A stretch of DNA of 64,000 nucleotides, taken from contig JAVBMN010000010.1 in NCBI GenBank assembly GCA_031552405.1, positions 56,693 to 120,692 on the forward strand, given 5' to 3'. Source of the DNA: UBA1794 sp031552405 (GTDB lineage: Bacteria > Bacteroidota > Bacteroidia > Bacteroidales > Bacteroidaceae). This document shows positions 1 through 8,193 of the stretch, piece after piece. The notes under the pieces are model-generated. The model saw only the letters and a list, made by a program, of their open reading frames with translations, did not search any database and was not told the DNA's origin. How positions within the stretch are numbered: position 1 is the first letter of the stretch; every line of letters starts with the position of its first letter. A program made the translations under genes and the position numbers.

Positions 1-2205
1 TTGCCGCCCACACAGGGAGATATTGGAAAGATAAGGCACTCCCGGATCACGATTGAGGTCAAACCCCGCACTGTCACCCTGTTGTACTATAGCCGGACCG
101 CTCAGGCGGTCAAAACCGTTAACGATAATTGCTTTGCGTTTCTCGCTGGGTGCAAGATAGGCCGACAAGGTTTCGGAAGGAAAGCTCTCACCACCTGCAT
201 TCACAGCGGTCACACGAAAACTGTAAGTCAGCCCCTTTTCCAATTGAACGGTGTGGCTGTTTCCTCGCACCAACACGCCATTATCAAAACCGGTGGTGCC
301 TATACGGGTATACACAATGTACTCCTCTGCGCGGGCAGAGGGCTCGTTGGGATCTTCCACGGGTGTCCAGCTCAATTTTACGGTTCGCTTCTTCTCCCCA
401 AAGCGGATGGCAAACTGCTGCACCGGAAGGGGTTGTACCTTGTAATCGTCACCGTGTTGTGAAGTAATGAAGCGCAGAAAGGATTTATAGATGGATCGCG
501 CCACGGTAAACTTAAACACTGGATCGTGCCCATACATCATATCCGCAAAGTTCTGGTGTGAAAGAAACTCCAATATAACCGAGGCAGGTGCCGGAAGCCG
601 CGTTTCGCTGTAGTTCTTGTCCCAGATACCTCGTCGCTGCCAGGCCGAGCTTGGAAAAGTGGCACGGATGTCGCTTTGCAGCTGGGTGAGGAGGATATCC
701 GTCAGATCGCGTGAAGCCCAACGACTATTGCCCGCCGCCAGTTTCCCGTCATTATAGTTACTGGTATGGATGGCCAGCGAGCCTACAATACCGTCGTTTG
801 TCTTGTATCCGGCATCACTGTGCAGGCCCATGCTTGCCTCAAAGGGTACACCACGCCCCTGTTGGTCGGGGTTGTATACAGAACCACCACTCAGGTAGTT
901 CAACATAAGAGAACGGGTATTGATGTCCTCGTTGTAATCATTGGCCCCCTGCTGATTGGCATATATCGAAGAAGGCATCCCTGCCCATTGGGCATAGTAA
1001 CGTGCAGCCTCCAGGTAACGGGGTACTCCGCTGAGCTTCCCACCGCGGGCGATATTCCCCATTCCACCGCCGAAGCGTACCGCATCAGCTGTGACTACTC
1101 CATTCTCGCTGCTTTCATTGCTGAGTATCACCATCCCGGTATCATGATTCCCTTTGTCGAAGGAAAATGTACCCAGATACACCCAAGTACCGCTGCCAAT
1201 GCGCTGGTTTACACGAAACTCGGTTACACCGCCCTCATGGTACACCAGGTATTTGGCATCGCTCACACTGTTTAGCATGGTTTTGTAGGATACATATACT
1301 GCATAATATCCCTTCTCAGGGATGTAAGGTACCCACTGCGCAAAGGCTTTTTCGGCCTTTCGTTCTGTGGTGAGCATGCGGATAGTACCTTGTTCAAAGG
1401 GATTTTCTCCATTCTGAAGCACTGGTCTGGTGTAGGCAAAGCCTTTGACTCCCATAGGGGTAGAGAACTTTCCCTGCTTACTCTTCGTTTCAAGATAAAA
1501 CGAACCGGGAGTACGCGTATCGTTGTCTACAATCACCTCGTTCCTCTGTACATCCCTCTCACGCGGAGTAAACACTACGGCTCCTGCATTTTGCAGCATC
1601 GGGATGAGGTAGGGGAGGATAATGGACTGGGTAAACAAGTCTTCGGTTGTACAAAACAGGGGCGGCCGTTGCCACAGCCATCGACCTGGTTCCTGCTTAT
1701 AATAGCGGCCGTGGCTTTGCCACAATGCCAGATGGCGTCCTTCCAATCCTCTCGGAAAAGCAGCAGGGCGGGAGAGGTTCATCACCCATTGTGGCTCCTT
1801 ATCACGGATATTCGTTAACAAACGATCTTTGTCAAGTCTGCGCGTTCGGTAATAATTAGGAACCAACTGTTCAACAGGTATACCGTTTACACACAAGCTG
1901 ACGGAATAACGTCGGTATTCATTAGGAAGCAATGCTTTCACACTGTCATACAAATTCTCTACCTGTTGATTTCGGAAGGGTTGGTATGCAAAGCTTTCAG
2001 AGAGTTCCAGTACCACTTCTTTTCGCTGGTTGTCAGCCGTCATACTTGCTATCTTCACCGATATCGGTGCGATATCCGGGTTGCGATAACGCGAAAAAAA
2101 GGCGGTTAGCTGCTGGGGGAGTGGTTGTACCTTTTCCTGTGCCCAGAGTAATGAAGGTGTCTGGAGTAGTGCGGCACAAAGTATAATTAGATAGTTTCTT
2201 TTCAT
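1..2205 (-). CDS. Secreted N-acetylmuramoyl-L-alanine amidase-like protein with golvesin-type and fibronectin III domains, 3' end outside window
   Basis: The frame is open for 735 codons from ATG at 2205 to the window edge without a stop, so the C-terminus is missing. A signal peptide (MKRNYLIILCAALL..LWAQ) starts it. About residues 125-135 hold LALWQSHGRYY. Later come a golvesin-like beta segment (VYHEGGVTEFRV, then YLGTFSFDKG), FEASMGLHSDAG and ILEFLSHQNFADM, which fit the His/Glu zinc-ligand pattern of an amidase_3 fold, and finally a fibronectin III segment (VKLSWTPVEDPNEP). Such proteins in Bacteroidota are often labelled xanthan lyase, but the residues seen suit a peptidoglycan amidase better. 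The role inferred is cell-wall cleavage in the periplasm or outside the cell. The family call is good; the substrate is unproven. Confidence 0.8.
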   Translation of the reverse strand, partial: MKRNYLIILCAALLQTPSLLWAQEKVQPLPQQLTAFFSRYRNPDIAPISVKIASMTADNQRKEVVLELSESFAYQPFRNQQVENLYDSVKALLPNEYRRYSVSLCVNGIPVEQLVPNYYRTRRLDKDRLLTNIRDKEPQWVMNLSRPAAFPRGLEGRHLALWQSHGRYYKQEPGRWLWQRPPLFCTTEDLFTQSIILPYLIPMLQNAGAVVFTPRERDVQRNEVIVDNDTRTPGSFYLETKSKQGKFSTPMGVKGFAYTRPVLQNGENPFEQGTIRMLTTERKAEKAFAQWVPYIPEKGYYAVYVSYKTMLNSVSDAKYLVYHEGGVTEFRVNQRIGSGTWVYLGTFSFDKGNHDTGMVILSNESSENGVVTADAVRFGGGMGNIARGGKLSGVPRYLEAARYYAQWAGMPSSIYANQQGANDYNEDINTRSLMLNYLSGGSVYNPDQQGRGVPFEASMGLHSDAGYKTNDGIVGSLAIHTSNYNDGKLAAGNSRWASRDLTDILLTQLQSDIRATFPSSAWQRRGIWDKNYSETRLPAPASVILEFLSHQNFADMMYGHDPVFKFTVARSIYKSFLRFITSQHGDDYKVQPLPVQQFAIRFGEKKRTVKLSWTPVEDPNEPSARAEEYIVYTRIGTTGFDNGVLVRGNSHTVQLEKGLTYSFRVTAVNAGGESFPSETLSAYLAPSEKRKAIIVNGFDRLSGPAIVQQGDSAGFDLNRDPGVPYLSNISLCGRQ

Positions 2206-2256
2206 TTGAATTCACATAATTCTTTTATAATCCGCATCTTCGTCTATAAAAGCGTA

Positions 2257-3027
2257 TCAGTCTGCGTCTTTCCACACGGGAAACTTCTCCCGAAAGCGGT
2301 ACAATGATTCTTTGTCGATGGCAACAGTTGTCAGTCCTTCTTCATCTTCGACAAATGAAGTAAGCGCTTCACCCTTGGCGCTGTACAGACAGGAGTGTCC
2401 GTTGTAATGCAATCCCGCCCCATCTTCTCCCACGCGGTTTACACCACATACATACGATTGGTTTTCAATGGCGCGGGCGGGCAACAGTATATCCCATACC
2501 TGAATGCGTGAAGCGGGCCAATTGGCCACATACAACGCTAGGTCATACTCACAGGAGTGATTGCGGCTCCACACCGGGAAACGCAAATCATAACACACCT
2601 GCAACACGATGTTCCACCCTTTGTAGTTAAATACAGGGCGCGAAGTGCCGGGGGCAAAGTAGCGATCCTCTCCACCCATTCGGAACAGGTGCCGCTTATC
2701 ATAGTACATGGAGTCTCCCTCAGGAGTAATCAGAAAAGCACGATTATAGCAATTTCCCTCTTCTGCACAGATAAAGCTGCCGGCCAATGCCAATCCGCAT
2801 TCCTGCGCCAAAGTAAGCAACCGCATGATGGTAACACCTGTCATAGGCTCTGCCAATGCACCGGATTGCATGCTGAAACCCGTAGTACACATTTCCGGTA
2901 ACACCACTAAGTCCGAACGGTCTTTCAAACCCTTGATTTGTTGTTCCAGGTTGGAAAGATTTGCAGCCTTATCCTCCCATACAAGAGAGGTTTGCAATAA
3001 TGTTACACGCAATGTTTCTTTATTCAT
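2257..3027 (-). CDS. Carbon-nitrogen hydrolase, omega-amidase (YafV/Nit2-like)
   Basis: A 256-residue nitrilase-superfamily enzyme. The catalytic Glu lies in VVLPEMCTTGFSM (E45), the Lys in YDKRHLF (about 111), and the Cys in LQVCYDLRFPVW (about 146). The combination with CYDLRFP is typical of the omega-amidase branch, which hydrolyses 2-oxoglutaramate or 2-oxosuccinamate to the 2-oxo acid and ammonia as a metabolite-repair or glutamine-transamination step in the cytosol. The length matches the family. It overlaps the end of the upstream acyltransferase gene by 8 nt, so the two are probably co-transcribed and translationally coupled. The family is certain; the exact substrate is inferred from the family. 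Confidence 0.9.
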   Translation of the reverse strand: MNKETLRVTLLQTSLVWEDKAANLSNLEQQIKGLKDRSDLVVLPEMCTTGFSMQSGALAEPMTGVTIMRLLTLAQECGLALAGSFICAEEGNCYNRAFLITPEGDSMYYDKRHLFRMGGEDRYFAPGTSRPVFNYKGWNIVLQVCYDLRFPVWSRNHSCEYDLALYVANWPASRIQVWDILLPARAIENQSYVCGVNRVGEDGAGLHYNGHSCLYSAKGEALTSFVEDEEGLTTVAIDKESLYRFREKFPVWKDAD

Positions 3028-3613
3028 TTCCGAATTCTCCTACCGTAAATTTCTCAGGGTGCTTTCCTTTTCCATCAAACTTCTGGTAATAGTGTCTGAT
3101 TTCATCCATATCACGCTCCACATCACCTGTCGGATAAATCACTTTTTCTCCAATGATGGTCTTTGTCGGGTAATCCACACCGTATAAAACAATTGGAATA
3201 TTAGCGCCCAGTGCTATATAATAGAAACCGCGCTTCCATTCCGGATTGTATTTCCGTGTAGCTTCGGGAGTAATGGCCAGATGAAAAAAATCGCTTTCTT
3301 CAACCCTTTCAATGATTTGATCCACCAAAGAGGTCTTCTTACTGCGATCCACCGGGATACCTCCAAAGGTACGCCACATCAAATTCAATGGAAATATAAA
3401 CCATTCTTTCTTCATCAAAAAACTGGCCTTACGTCCAATAGCACCGTAGAAGAACTGCGCAATAATAAAATCCCAATTACTTGTATGGGGCGCCACACAC
3501 AGGATACATTTATTATAGTCGGGTACTTTTACTACCGCCTTCCAGCCCATACATTTGAAGAAAATCCATCGGCAAGCTGCTTCGTATAATTTACGCATAG
3601 TCTGCAATTTCAA
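3020..3613 (-). CDS. Lysophospholipid acyltransferase family protein (PlsC-like)
   Basis: A 197-residue short acyltransferase. The HX4D active-site motif is HTSNWD (H43, D48), followed by FGGIPVDRSKK, the second substrate-binding block of PlsC-type enzymes, and PEATRKYNPEWKRGF, which matches the EGTRS-like third block with Ala in place of Gly. Enzymes of this fold move an acyl chain from acyl-ACP or acyl-CoA to a lysophospholipid or similar acceptor at the inner membrane; this short form is widespread in Bacteroidota and its acceptor is not settled. Its stop overlaps the start of the downstream nitrilase. A stem-loop with a T-run lies just upstream in the leader (3611-3647). Confidence 0.85.
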   Translation of the reverse strand: MKLQTMRKLYEAACRWIFFKCMGWKAVVKVPDYNKCILCVAPHTSNWDFIIAQFFYGAIGRKASFLMKKEWFIFPLNLMWRTFGGIPVDRSKKTSLVDQIIERVEESDFFHLAITPEATRKYNPEWKRGFYYIALGANIPIVLYGVDYPTKTIIGEKVIYPTGDVERDMDEIRHYYQKFDGKGKHPEKFTVGEFGNE

Positions 3614-3647
3614 AAAACGCAGGAGTGAAGCATTGATACCTCACTCC
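3611..3647 (-). terminator. Stem-loop with T-run between the small ORF and the acyltransferase
   Basis: Read on the minus strand, GGAGTGA and TCACTCC (plus-strand 3641-3647 and 3622-3628) form a 7-bp stem, followed by TGCG and six T residues. It can end transcription of the 3754-4023 gene. Because it sits only a few bases before the acyltransferase ATG it could also act as an attenuator in that gene's leader. The stem is short and the call is moderate. Confidence 0.45.
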
Positions 3648-3753
3648 CTCTTTGTGTAAGTTTAAAAGCTCAGAAAGTATATTATGATACTATCTTTCGT
3701 GGTGCGTTATATAACTTTTCCTACAATAATATGACAAAATTCTTCTACAAGAA

Positions 3754-4023
3754 TCAGCTTAATGATTGTAGTTTTGTTATGATTTCCTGCACTTTTTCAT
3801 TTAATTCCTTGTGTAGCTTTTTATAGAACAACTTCTCGTTTCCACTCTCAGTATGCGAGATACGACTTACAAACTCATTCTGAAGTCCTAAGATATCAGT
3901 CATAATGCCTGCAGCTTTATCGACATCTACATTGGGCACAAAATTGCTGACAACCACACATTCGGCAAACAGCTCGCCACAGATATTATTGATGTTTTTT
4001 TTCAAGTTTTTTCGATTAGCCAT
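3754..4023 (-). CDS. Small conserved Bacteroidales protein of unknown function
   Basis: An 89-residue protein beginning MANRKNLKKNINNICGEL. An in-frame ATG further upstream (4092) would add 23 residues rich in Tyr and Lys that look like non-coding leader, so the internal Met at 4023 is preferred. The protein looks helical and soluble, with no signal peptide or membrane segment. The middle carries AECVVVSNFVPNVDVDKAAG and the C-terminal half is charged (KLFYKKLHKELNEKVQEIITKL), suggesting a small helical bundle. It is transcribed divergently from the phosphofructokinase gene. I recognise the pattern as a recurring small protein in this order, but no function is known to me. Confidence 0.7.
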   Translation of the reverse strand: MANRKNLKKNINNICGELFAECVVVSNFVPNVDVDKAAGIMTDILGLQNEFVSRISHTESGNEKLFYKKLHKELNEKVQEIITKLQSLS

Positions 4024-4102
4024 AATTGAATAGATCTTTAATTGTTCTTTATAACTTCTATATTTTCGGTAAAAGTATGGAGAATATTTCAAATAAAAAA
4101 AT

Positions 4103-4110
4103 TATTTTTG
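4103..4110 (+). promoter_or_regulatory. Probable -7 element of the pfp promoter
   Basis: TATTTTTG fits the Bacteroidota -7 consensus TAnnTTTG. No good TTTG -33 box is seen at 19-21 nt upstream. It would give a leader of roughly 60-65 nt before the pfp ATG. Confidence 0.45.
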
Positions 4111-4180
4111 CATCGAATTAGAACAAAGTTCGAAAATCCAAATCAATCAATTTTATAAATTACTAAACAGAAAACGTAAA

Positions 4181-5827
4181 ATGACTAAAAGTGCGTTGCA
4201 AATTGCGAGAGCTGCTTACCAGCCTAAACTGCCCAAAGCATTAAGAGGTGCTGTAAAAGCTGTGGAAGGAGCATCAACCCAGTCGGTAGCCGATCAGGAA
4301 TCCATCCAGAAACTTTTCCCCAACACGTACGGAATGCCGGTAATTACCTTTGAGGAAACTACCGAACCCCTGAATTTCCCTGCTATCAATGTAGGTGTTA
4401 TTCTCTCTGGCGGACAGGCTCCCGGTGGACACAATGTGATCTCCGGTTTGTTTGACGGTATCAAGAAGATGAACCCCTCGAGCCGTTTGTTCGGTTTCAT
4501 TCTGGGCCCTGGCGGTTTGGTAGATCATAACTACAAAGAGCTCACAGTGGAAATCATTGATGAGTACCGCAATACAGGTGGTTTTGACATCATCGGCTCC
4601 GGACGTACCAAGCTGGAAGAAGAAGCCCAGTTTGAGAAAGGACTGGAAATCATCCGGCAGCTGGATATCAAGGCACTGGTAATCATCGGTGGCGACGATT
4701 CCAACACAAATGCATGTGTGCTGGCTGAATATTATGCAAATAAGAAGTACGGTGTACAGGTAGTAGGCTGTCCCAAGACTATTGACGGCGACTTGAAAAA
4801 TGAGCAGATTGAAACCTCTTTCGGTTTTGACACCGCTACCAAGGTATACTCTGAGGTGATTGGTAACATTCAACGCGACTGTAACTCTGCCCGTAAATAC
4901 TGGCACTTCATCAAGCTGATGGGCCGTTCTGCTTCGCACATTGCTTTGGAATGCGCTTTGCAGACTCAACCAAACATCTGTATCGTTTCCGAGGAAGTAG
5001 AAGCCAACAACGAGAGCCTTGACGATGTAGTAACTTATATCGCACAGGCGGTAGCTAACCGTGCTGCAGAAGGAAATAACTTCGGTACCGTACTGATCCC
5101 CGAGGGACTGATTGAGTTTATCCCTGCTATGAAAGCGCTTATTTCCGAGTTGAACGACTTCCTTGCTCATAATGCAAAGGATTTTGCCAATATCAAGAAG
5201 AGCAAACAACGTGAATTTATTATCTCAAAGCTCTCTCCTGAGAATTCTGCCATCTATGAAAGTCTGCCCGAAGGCGTAGCCCGTCAGCTTACACTGGATC
5301 GTGACCCTCATGGTAACGTGCAGGTTTCTCTTATTGAAACTGAGAAGTTGTTGAGTGACATGGTAGCCGTGAAGCTGGCTCAATGGAAAGAAGAAGGTAA
5401 GTTCGTGGGCAAGTTTGCCGCTCAGCATCACTTCTTCGGTTATGAAGGCCGTTGTGCTGCTCCTTCCAACTACGATGCCGACTACTGCTACTCACTGGGC
5501 TACACTGCATCGGCACTGATTGCCAATGGAAAAACCGGCTACATGTCGTCTGTACGCAACACCACCGCTCCCGCCGAACAATGGATTGCCGGTGGTATCC
5601 CCATCACTATGATGATGAACATGGAACGCCGTCACGGCGAAATGAAGCCCGTAATCCAGAAGGCCCTTGTAAAGCTGAATGGTGCACCCTTCCTTACATT
5701 CGCAAAGAACCGCGATGTATGGGCTAAGGAAACAGCCTACGTATACCCCGGTCCTATCCAGTACTTTGGCCCTACTGAAGTATGCGATCAACCTACAAAG
5801 ACCCTTGCTTTAGAGCAAGGTAAGTAA
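4181..5827 (+). CDS. pfp: Diphosphate--fructose-6-phosphate 1-phosphotransferase (PPi-dependent phosphofructokinase)
   Basis: A 548-residue long-form enzyme that reversibly phosphorylates fructose 6-phosphate to fructose 1,6-bisphosphate using pyrophosphate, in glycolysis and gluconeogenesis in the cytosol. The phosphate-donor loop is GGQAPGGHNVI (about residues 77-87). GGDDSNTNA (about 170) carries the Asp that blocks ATP binding, and PKTIDGDLKN (about 198) carries the Lys typical of PPi users. GFDTATKVYSEV and LMGRSASHIALE follow the long beta-type pattern. It has its own promoter and a strong terminator, so it is probably monocistronic. Start and stop are unambiguous. Confidence 0.97.
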   Translation: MTKSALQIARAAYQPKLPKALRGAVKAVEGASTQSVADQESIQKLFPNTYGMPVITFEETTEPLNFPAINVGVILSGGQAPGGHNVISGLFDGIKKMNPSSRLFGFILGPGGLVDHNYKELTVEIIDEYRNTGGFDIIGSGRTKLEEEAQFEKGLEIIRQLDIKALVIIGGDDSNTNACVLAEYYANKKYGVQVVGCPKTIDGDLKNEQIETSFGFDTATKVYSEVIGNIQRDCNSARKYWHFIKLMGRSASHIALECALQTQPNICIVSEEVEANNESLDDVVTYIAQAVANRAAEGNNFGTVLIPEGLIEFIPAMKALISELNDFLAHNAKDFANIKKSKQREFIISKLSPENSAIYESLPEGVARQLTLDRDPHGNVQVSLIETEKLLSDMVAVKLAQWKEEGKFVGKFAAQHHFFGYEGRCAAPSNYDADYCYSLGYTASALIANGKTGYMSSVRNTTAPAEQWIAGGIPITMMMNMERRHGEMKPVIQKALVKLNGAPFLTFAKNRDVWAKETAYVYPGPIQYFGPTEVCDQPTKTLALEQGK

Positions 5828-5842
5828 ATAGCCTTTTTATAT

Positions 5843-5872
5843 AATGCCCGGAAAAGTATTTTTCCGGGCATT
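5843..5872. terminator. Perfect 12-bp stem-loop after pfp
   Basis: Positions 5843-5854 (AATGCCCGGAAA) pair fully with 5861-5872 around a 6-nt loop. It lies 15 nt after the pfp stop. The T-run after it is weak (GTTTCC), but stem strength and position support a terminator. Confidence 0.8.
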
Positions 5873-5927
5873 GTTTCCAAATAAAGGGTGAGATCCTATA
5901 TAAGATCATTGCTTTTTTCCACTTTTT

Positions 5928-6758
5928 ATGCCTGCTAAAGGAACATCCCGGAAAACGCATACCACTGCTTCTCCGCGCAAAAAGAGAAAGGTATCCGAAC
6001 AGCCCGACTGGCTCGTGCGCCTTTTGCGTACACTGACCTGGATGCTTATTCTCGGAGTGTTCTACTATTTCTTCGTCAGACCATACACATACCGCTGGCG
6101 ATATGTACCCGGGAAAGACGGCTACGGGGTATATATGCCCGACGGCTACACCATACACGGTATTGATATTTCCCGCTATCAAAAAGACATAGATTGGCCC
6201 CAGCTGGTGGATAACCAACAAAAGAAATATCCTATTAAATTTGTCTTTGTAAAAGCCACAGAAGGCGAAACATTCCGTGATGTGCTGTTTGATGATAATT
6301 TTCACAACGCCCGGCGTTACGGATTTATACGAGGAGCATACCACTTTTACACCCCTTCCGTAGCTCCGGAAAAGCAGGCGAAGAACTTTATCAGTACGGT
6401 AAAACTTCTCTCCGGCGACTTACCTCCCGTACTTGATGTAGAGCAACGTGGTGACAAAACACAGGACGAACTGAAACGTGACGTGAAATCCTGGCTGCGC
6501 ATTGTAGAGAAACACTACGGTGTGAAGCCCATTATCTATGCTTCCTGGAAGTTCAAAGAAGCCCACCTCAGCGACGAGGTACTGGATAAGTACCCTTTCT
6601 GGATCGCGCATTACTATGTAGACTCTGTATTATACACTGGCCAGTGGCATTTTTGGCAGCACACAGATATTGCTACTATCCCGGGTATTAAAACGGCTGT
6701 AGACATGAATATTTTCCATGGCTCCATGGAGGATCTTACCAAGATGACACTACGGTAA
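5928..6758 (+). CDS. Membrane-anchored GH25 lysozyme (muramidase)
   Basis: 276 residues. A basic N-terminus (residues 1-32, SPRKKRKVSEQPDW) precedes one hydrophobic segment (about 34-56, TLTWMLILGVFYYFFV), so the protein should be an N-in signal-anchor protein with its enzyme domain outside the inner membrane. The GH25 domain runs from about 75 to the end: IHGIDISRYQKDIDW has the first active-site Asp, FVFVKATEGETF and GFIRGAYHFYTP are family blocks, and PPVLDVE holds the catalytic Asp/Glu pair near residue 168. It should cleave the MurNAc-GlcNAc bond of peptidoglycan. The stop overlaps the convergent bioD stop by 9 nt. Nothing around it suggests a prophage. Confidence 0.93.
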   Translation: MPAKGTSRKTHTTASPRKKRKVSEQPDWLVRLLRTLTWMLILGVFYYFFVRPYTYRWRYVPGKDGYGVYMPDGYTIHGIDISRYQKDIDWPQLVDNQQKKYPIKFVFVKATEGETFRDVLFDDNFHNARRYGFIRGAYHFYTPSVAPEKQAKNFISTVKLLSGDLPPVLDVEQRGDKTQDELKRDVKSWLRIVEKHYGVKPIIYASWKFKEAHLSDEVLDKYPFWIAHYYVDSVLYTGQWHFWQHTDIATIPGIKTAVDMNIFHGSMEDLTKMTLR

Positions 6759-7400
6759 TTCTATCTCCGGCACAAGGACCAACTCTGTATCGGGAAAGTT
6801 TTTCTCCAAATACCCCTGAATATACTCCTGTGTATCCTTCTGGATAATTCGGTCTTCCACAGTGGGATATAGGTTATAGGCCACTGCTGCCAGAGGAATA
6901 TTCCTGCTCTTAATAGCCTCCAGGCTAAGCAGGGTATGGTTGATGCTGCCAAGCTTCCCCGAAGTCACAAAAATCACCGGATACCCCATCTGCACTATAT
7001 AATCTATTGTAAACTGATCTTCGGTAAGCGGCACCATCAAACCTCCGGCACCTTCCAGCAACACCACCTCATAACGGCGGGATAACTCACGAGTAGCAGC
7101 TTCTATTTTCTGAAAATCAATAGGTCGGTCATCCAACCGCGAAGCCAGCAAAGGCGAAGCAGGGTAGGAGAATATCTCCGGCATAGTAAGCCCTTCACGA
7201 TCCTCTGCAGCAAGAGGAATCCCCATAATACGACGATGTAGTTCTATGTCCTCCGAAAGATCCACATTACCGGTTTGTATAAATTTCTGGGTAATGGTAC
7301 GGATTCCCTCTGCGCAAAGCTCGCGAGCGAGGTAGCCGGTAGCATAACTCTTCCCGGCATCGGTATCAATACCACTGATAAAGTAAACTCCTGATTTCAT
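6750..7400 (-). CDS. bioD: ATP-dependent dethiobiotin synthetase
   Basis: 216 residues. It closes the ureido ring of dethiobiotin from 7,8-diaminopelargonate, CO2 and ATP, the step before biotin synthase. The P-loop is GIDTDAGKS (residues 10-18), with KFIQTGN after it (the usual KPIQTG with a Phe replacing Pro), and LLEGAGGLMVPL (about 115) is the second nucleotide/Mg block. VIFVTSGKLGSINHTLL is the base-binding region. Length and order match BioD. No other biotin gene lies within the window, so it is separated from bioA/B/F here. It runs convergently into the lysozyme gene. Confidence 0.95.
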   Translation of the reverse strand: MKSGVYFISGIDTDAGKSYATGYLARELCAEGIRTITQKFIQTGNVDLSEDIELHRRIMGIPLAAEDREGLTMPEIFSYPASPLLASRLDDRPIDFQKIEAATRELSRRYEVVLLEGAGGLMVPLTEDQFTIDYIVQMGYPVIFVTSGKLGSINHTLLSLEAIKSRNIPLAAVAYNLYPTVEDRIIQKDTQEYIQGYLEKNFPDTELVLVPEIELP

Positions 7401-7573
7401 TCCTGACCGTTACTTATTTTAAGCTGCAAAGTTACCACTCTTGTCAATGATATCAAACAGTATCCGCAATATGTTTGAAGAAAAATCAGCCTCCTTTTCT
7501 TGCTTGTGCAAAAAACCAACACAAAAAATATCTAAAACTTAGTTTATTTATCAGGAATTTTAACAATAAACAG

Positions 7574-7581
7574 TATCTTTG
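7574..7581 (+). promoter_or_regulatory. Probable -7 element ahead of the DUF3575 operon
   Basis: TATCTTTG matches TAnnTTTG exactly, 38 nt before the ATG at 7620. An AT-rich stretch with TTAGTTTATTTA lies at 7539-7550 but no perfect TTTG -33 box is present. The region between bioD and this point (7401-7573) holds nothing else I can identify. Confidence 0.55.
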
Positions 7582-7619
7582 CGACTTGTTTACCGATAGA
7601 AGAGAATTATTATTGCCTT

Positions 7620-8153
7620 ATGAATAGATATTTTATTATTACTTTCCTTTTTCTGGCTTGTTCAGGAAAAGTGTTTTCGCAGAAGATAGCCCTAAAAACC
7701 AATGCGTTATATTGGGCCACGGCTTCGCCCAATGCAGAGGTTGAGATCCGAATGAACCCTCATATCACTTTTTCGTTTTCAGGAATAGTAAACCCTTTTA
7801 CGTTTGGAGATACACAACTGCACCTAACCCAGGTTGCTCCCGAAATACGCTATTGGCTAGAACGCCCCATGGCGCGGCATTTTATAGGCATCACCGGTTC
7901 ACTTACCGAATACGACCTGATACTTAACAATCGCTGCTATGAGGGAAATGCATTTGCCGCCGGAGTAACCTACGGATATGCATTTGTGCTTAGCAAACGA
8001 TGGAACATTGAAGCTACCTTGGGCATTGGCTGTATTAAGTATAATGCATTTGATTATAAGAACGGTACTCCTAAGCCCGATGATCCCAACAAGAAAGGAA
8101 CCCAGTTTGCCCCCATCAAGGCGGGAGTCTCCTTCGCATATATTCTCTACTAA
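7620..8153 (+). CDS. DUF3575 family secreted protein
   Basis: 177 residues with a signal peptide ending near residue 20 (FLACSGKVFSQ). The mature part starts KIALKTNALYWATASPNAEV, the characteristic opening of DUF3575, and continues as alternating beta strands (VAPEIRYWLERPM, GVTYGYAFVLSKRW, IEATLGIGCIKY) consistent with a small eight-stranded outer-membrane barrel. In other Bacteroidales this family is often the first gene of fimbrial operons beside DUF3868 and Mfa/Fim proteins. No fimbrillin is present here. It leads an operon with the OmpA/TPR protein (40-nt gap) and the five-module protein. Function unknown; an envelope role is inferred. Confidence 0.85.
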   Translation: MNRYFIITFLFLACSGKVFSQKIALKTNALYWATASPNAEVEIRMNPHITFSFSGIVNPFTFGDTQLHLTQVAPEIRYWLERPMARHFIGITGSLTEYDLILNNRCYEGNAFAAGVTYGYAFVLSKRWNIEATLGIGCIKYNAFDYKNGTPKPDDPNKKGTQFAPIKAGVSFAYILY

Positions 8154-8193
8154 GTAAAAACCGATGCACTTAACCTTCAATACAGATTTCTAT

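Noticed and set aside
1..2186. Several + strand frames at the left end
   Set aside because: The minus strand carries one open frame of 735 codons with a signal peptide and enzyme motifs; the + strand frames are antisense to it.
4274..5209. 311-residue minus-strand frame inside pfp
   Set aside because: It lies fully antisense to a well-supported enzyme gene and its translation has no recognisable motif.
5928..6758. Prophage lysis gene
   Set aside because: The lysozyme is membrane-anchored and lies among housekeeping genes. The holin-like gene at 36627 is about 30 kb away in a typical chromosomal operon, and there are no phage structural genes.
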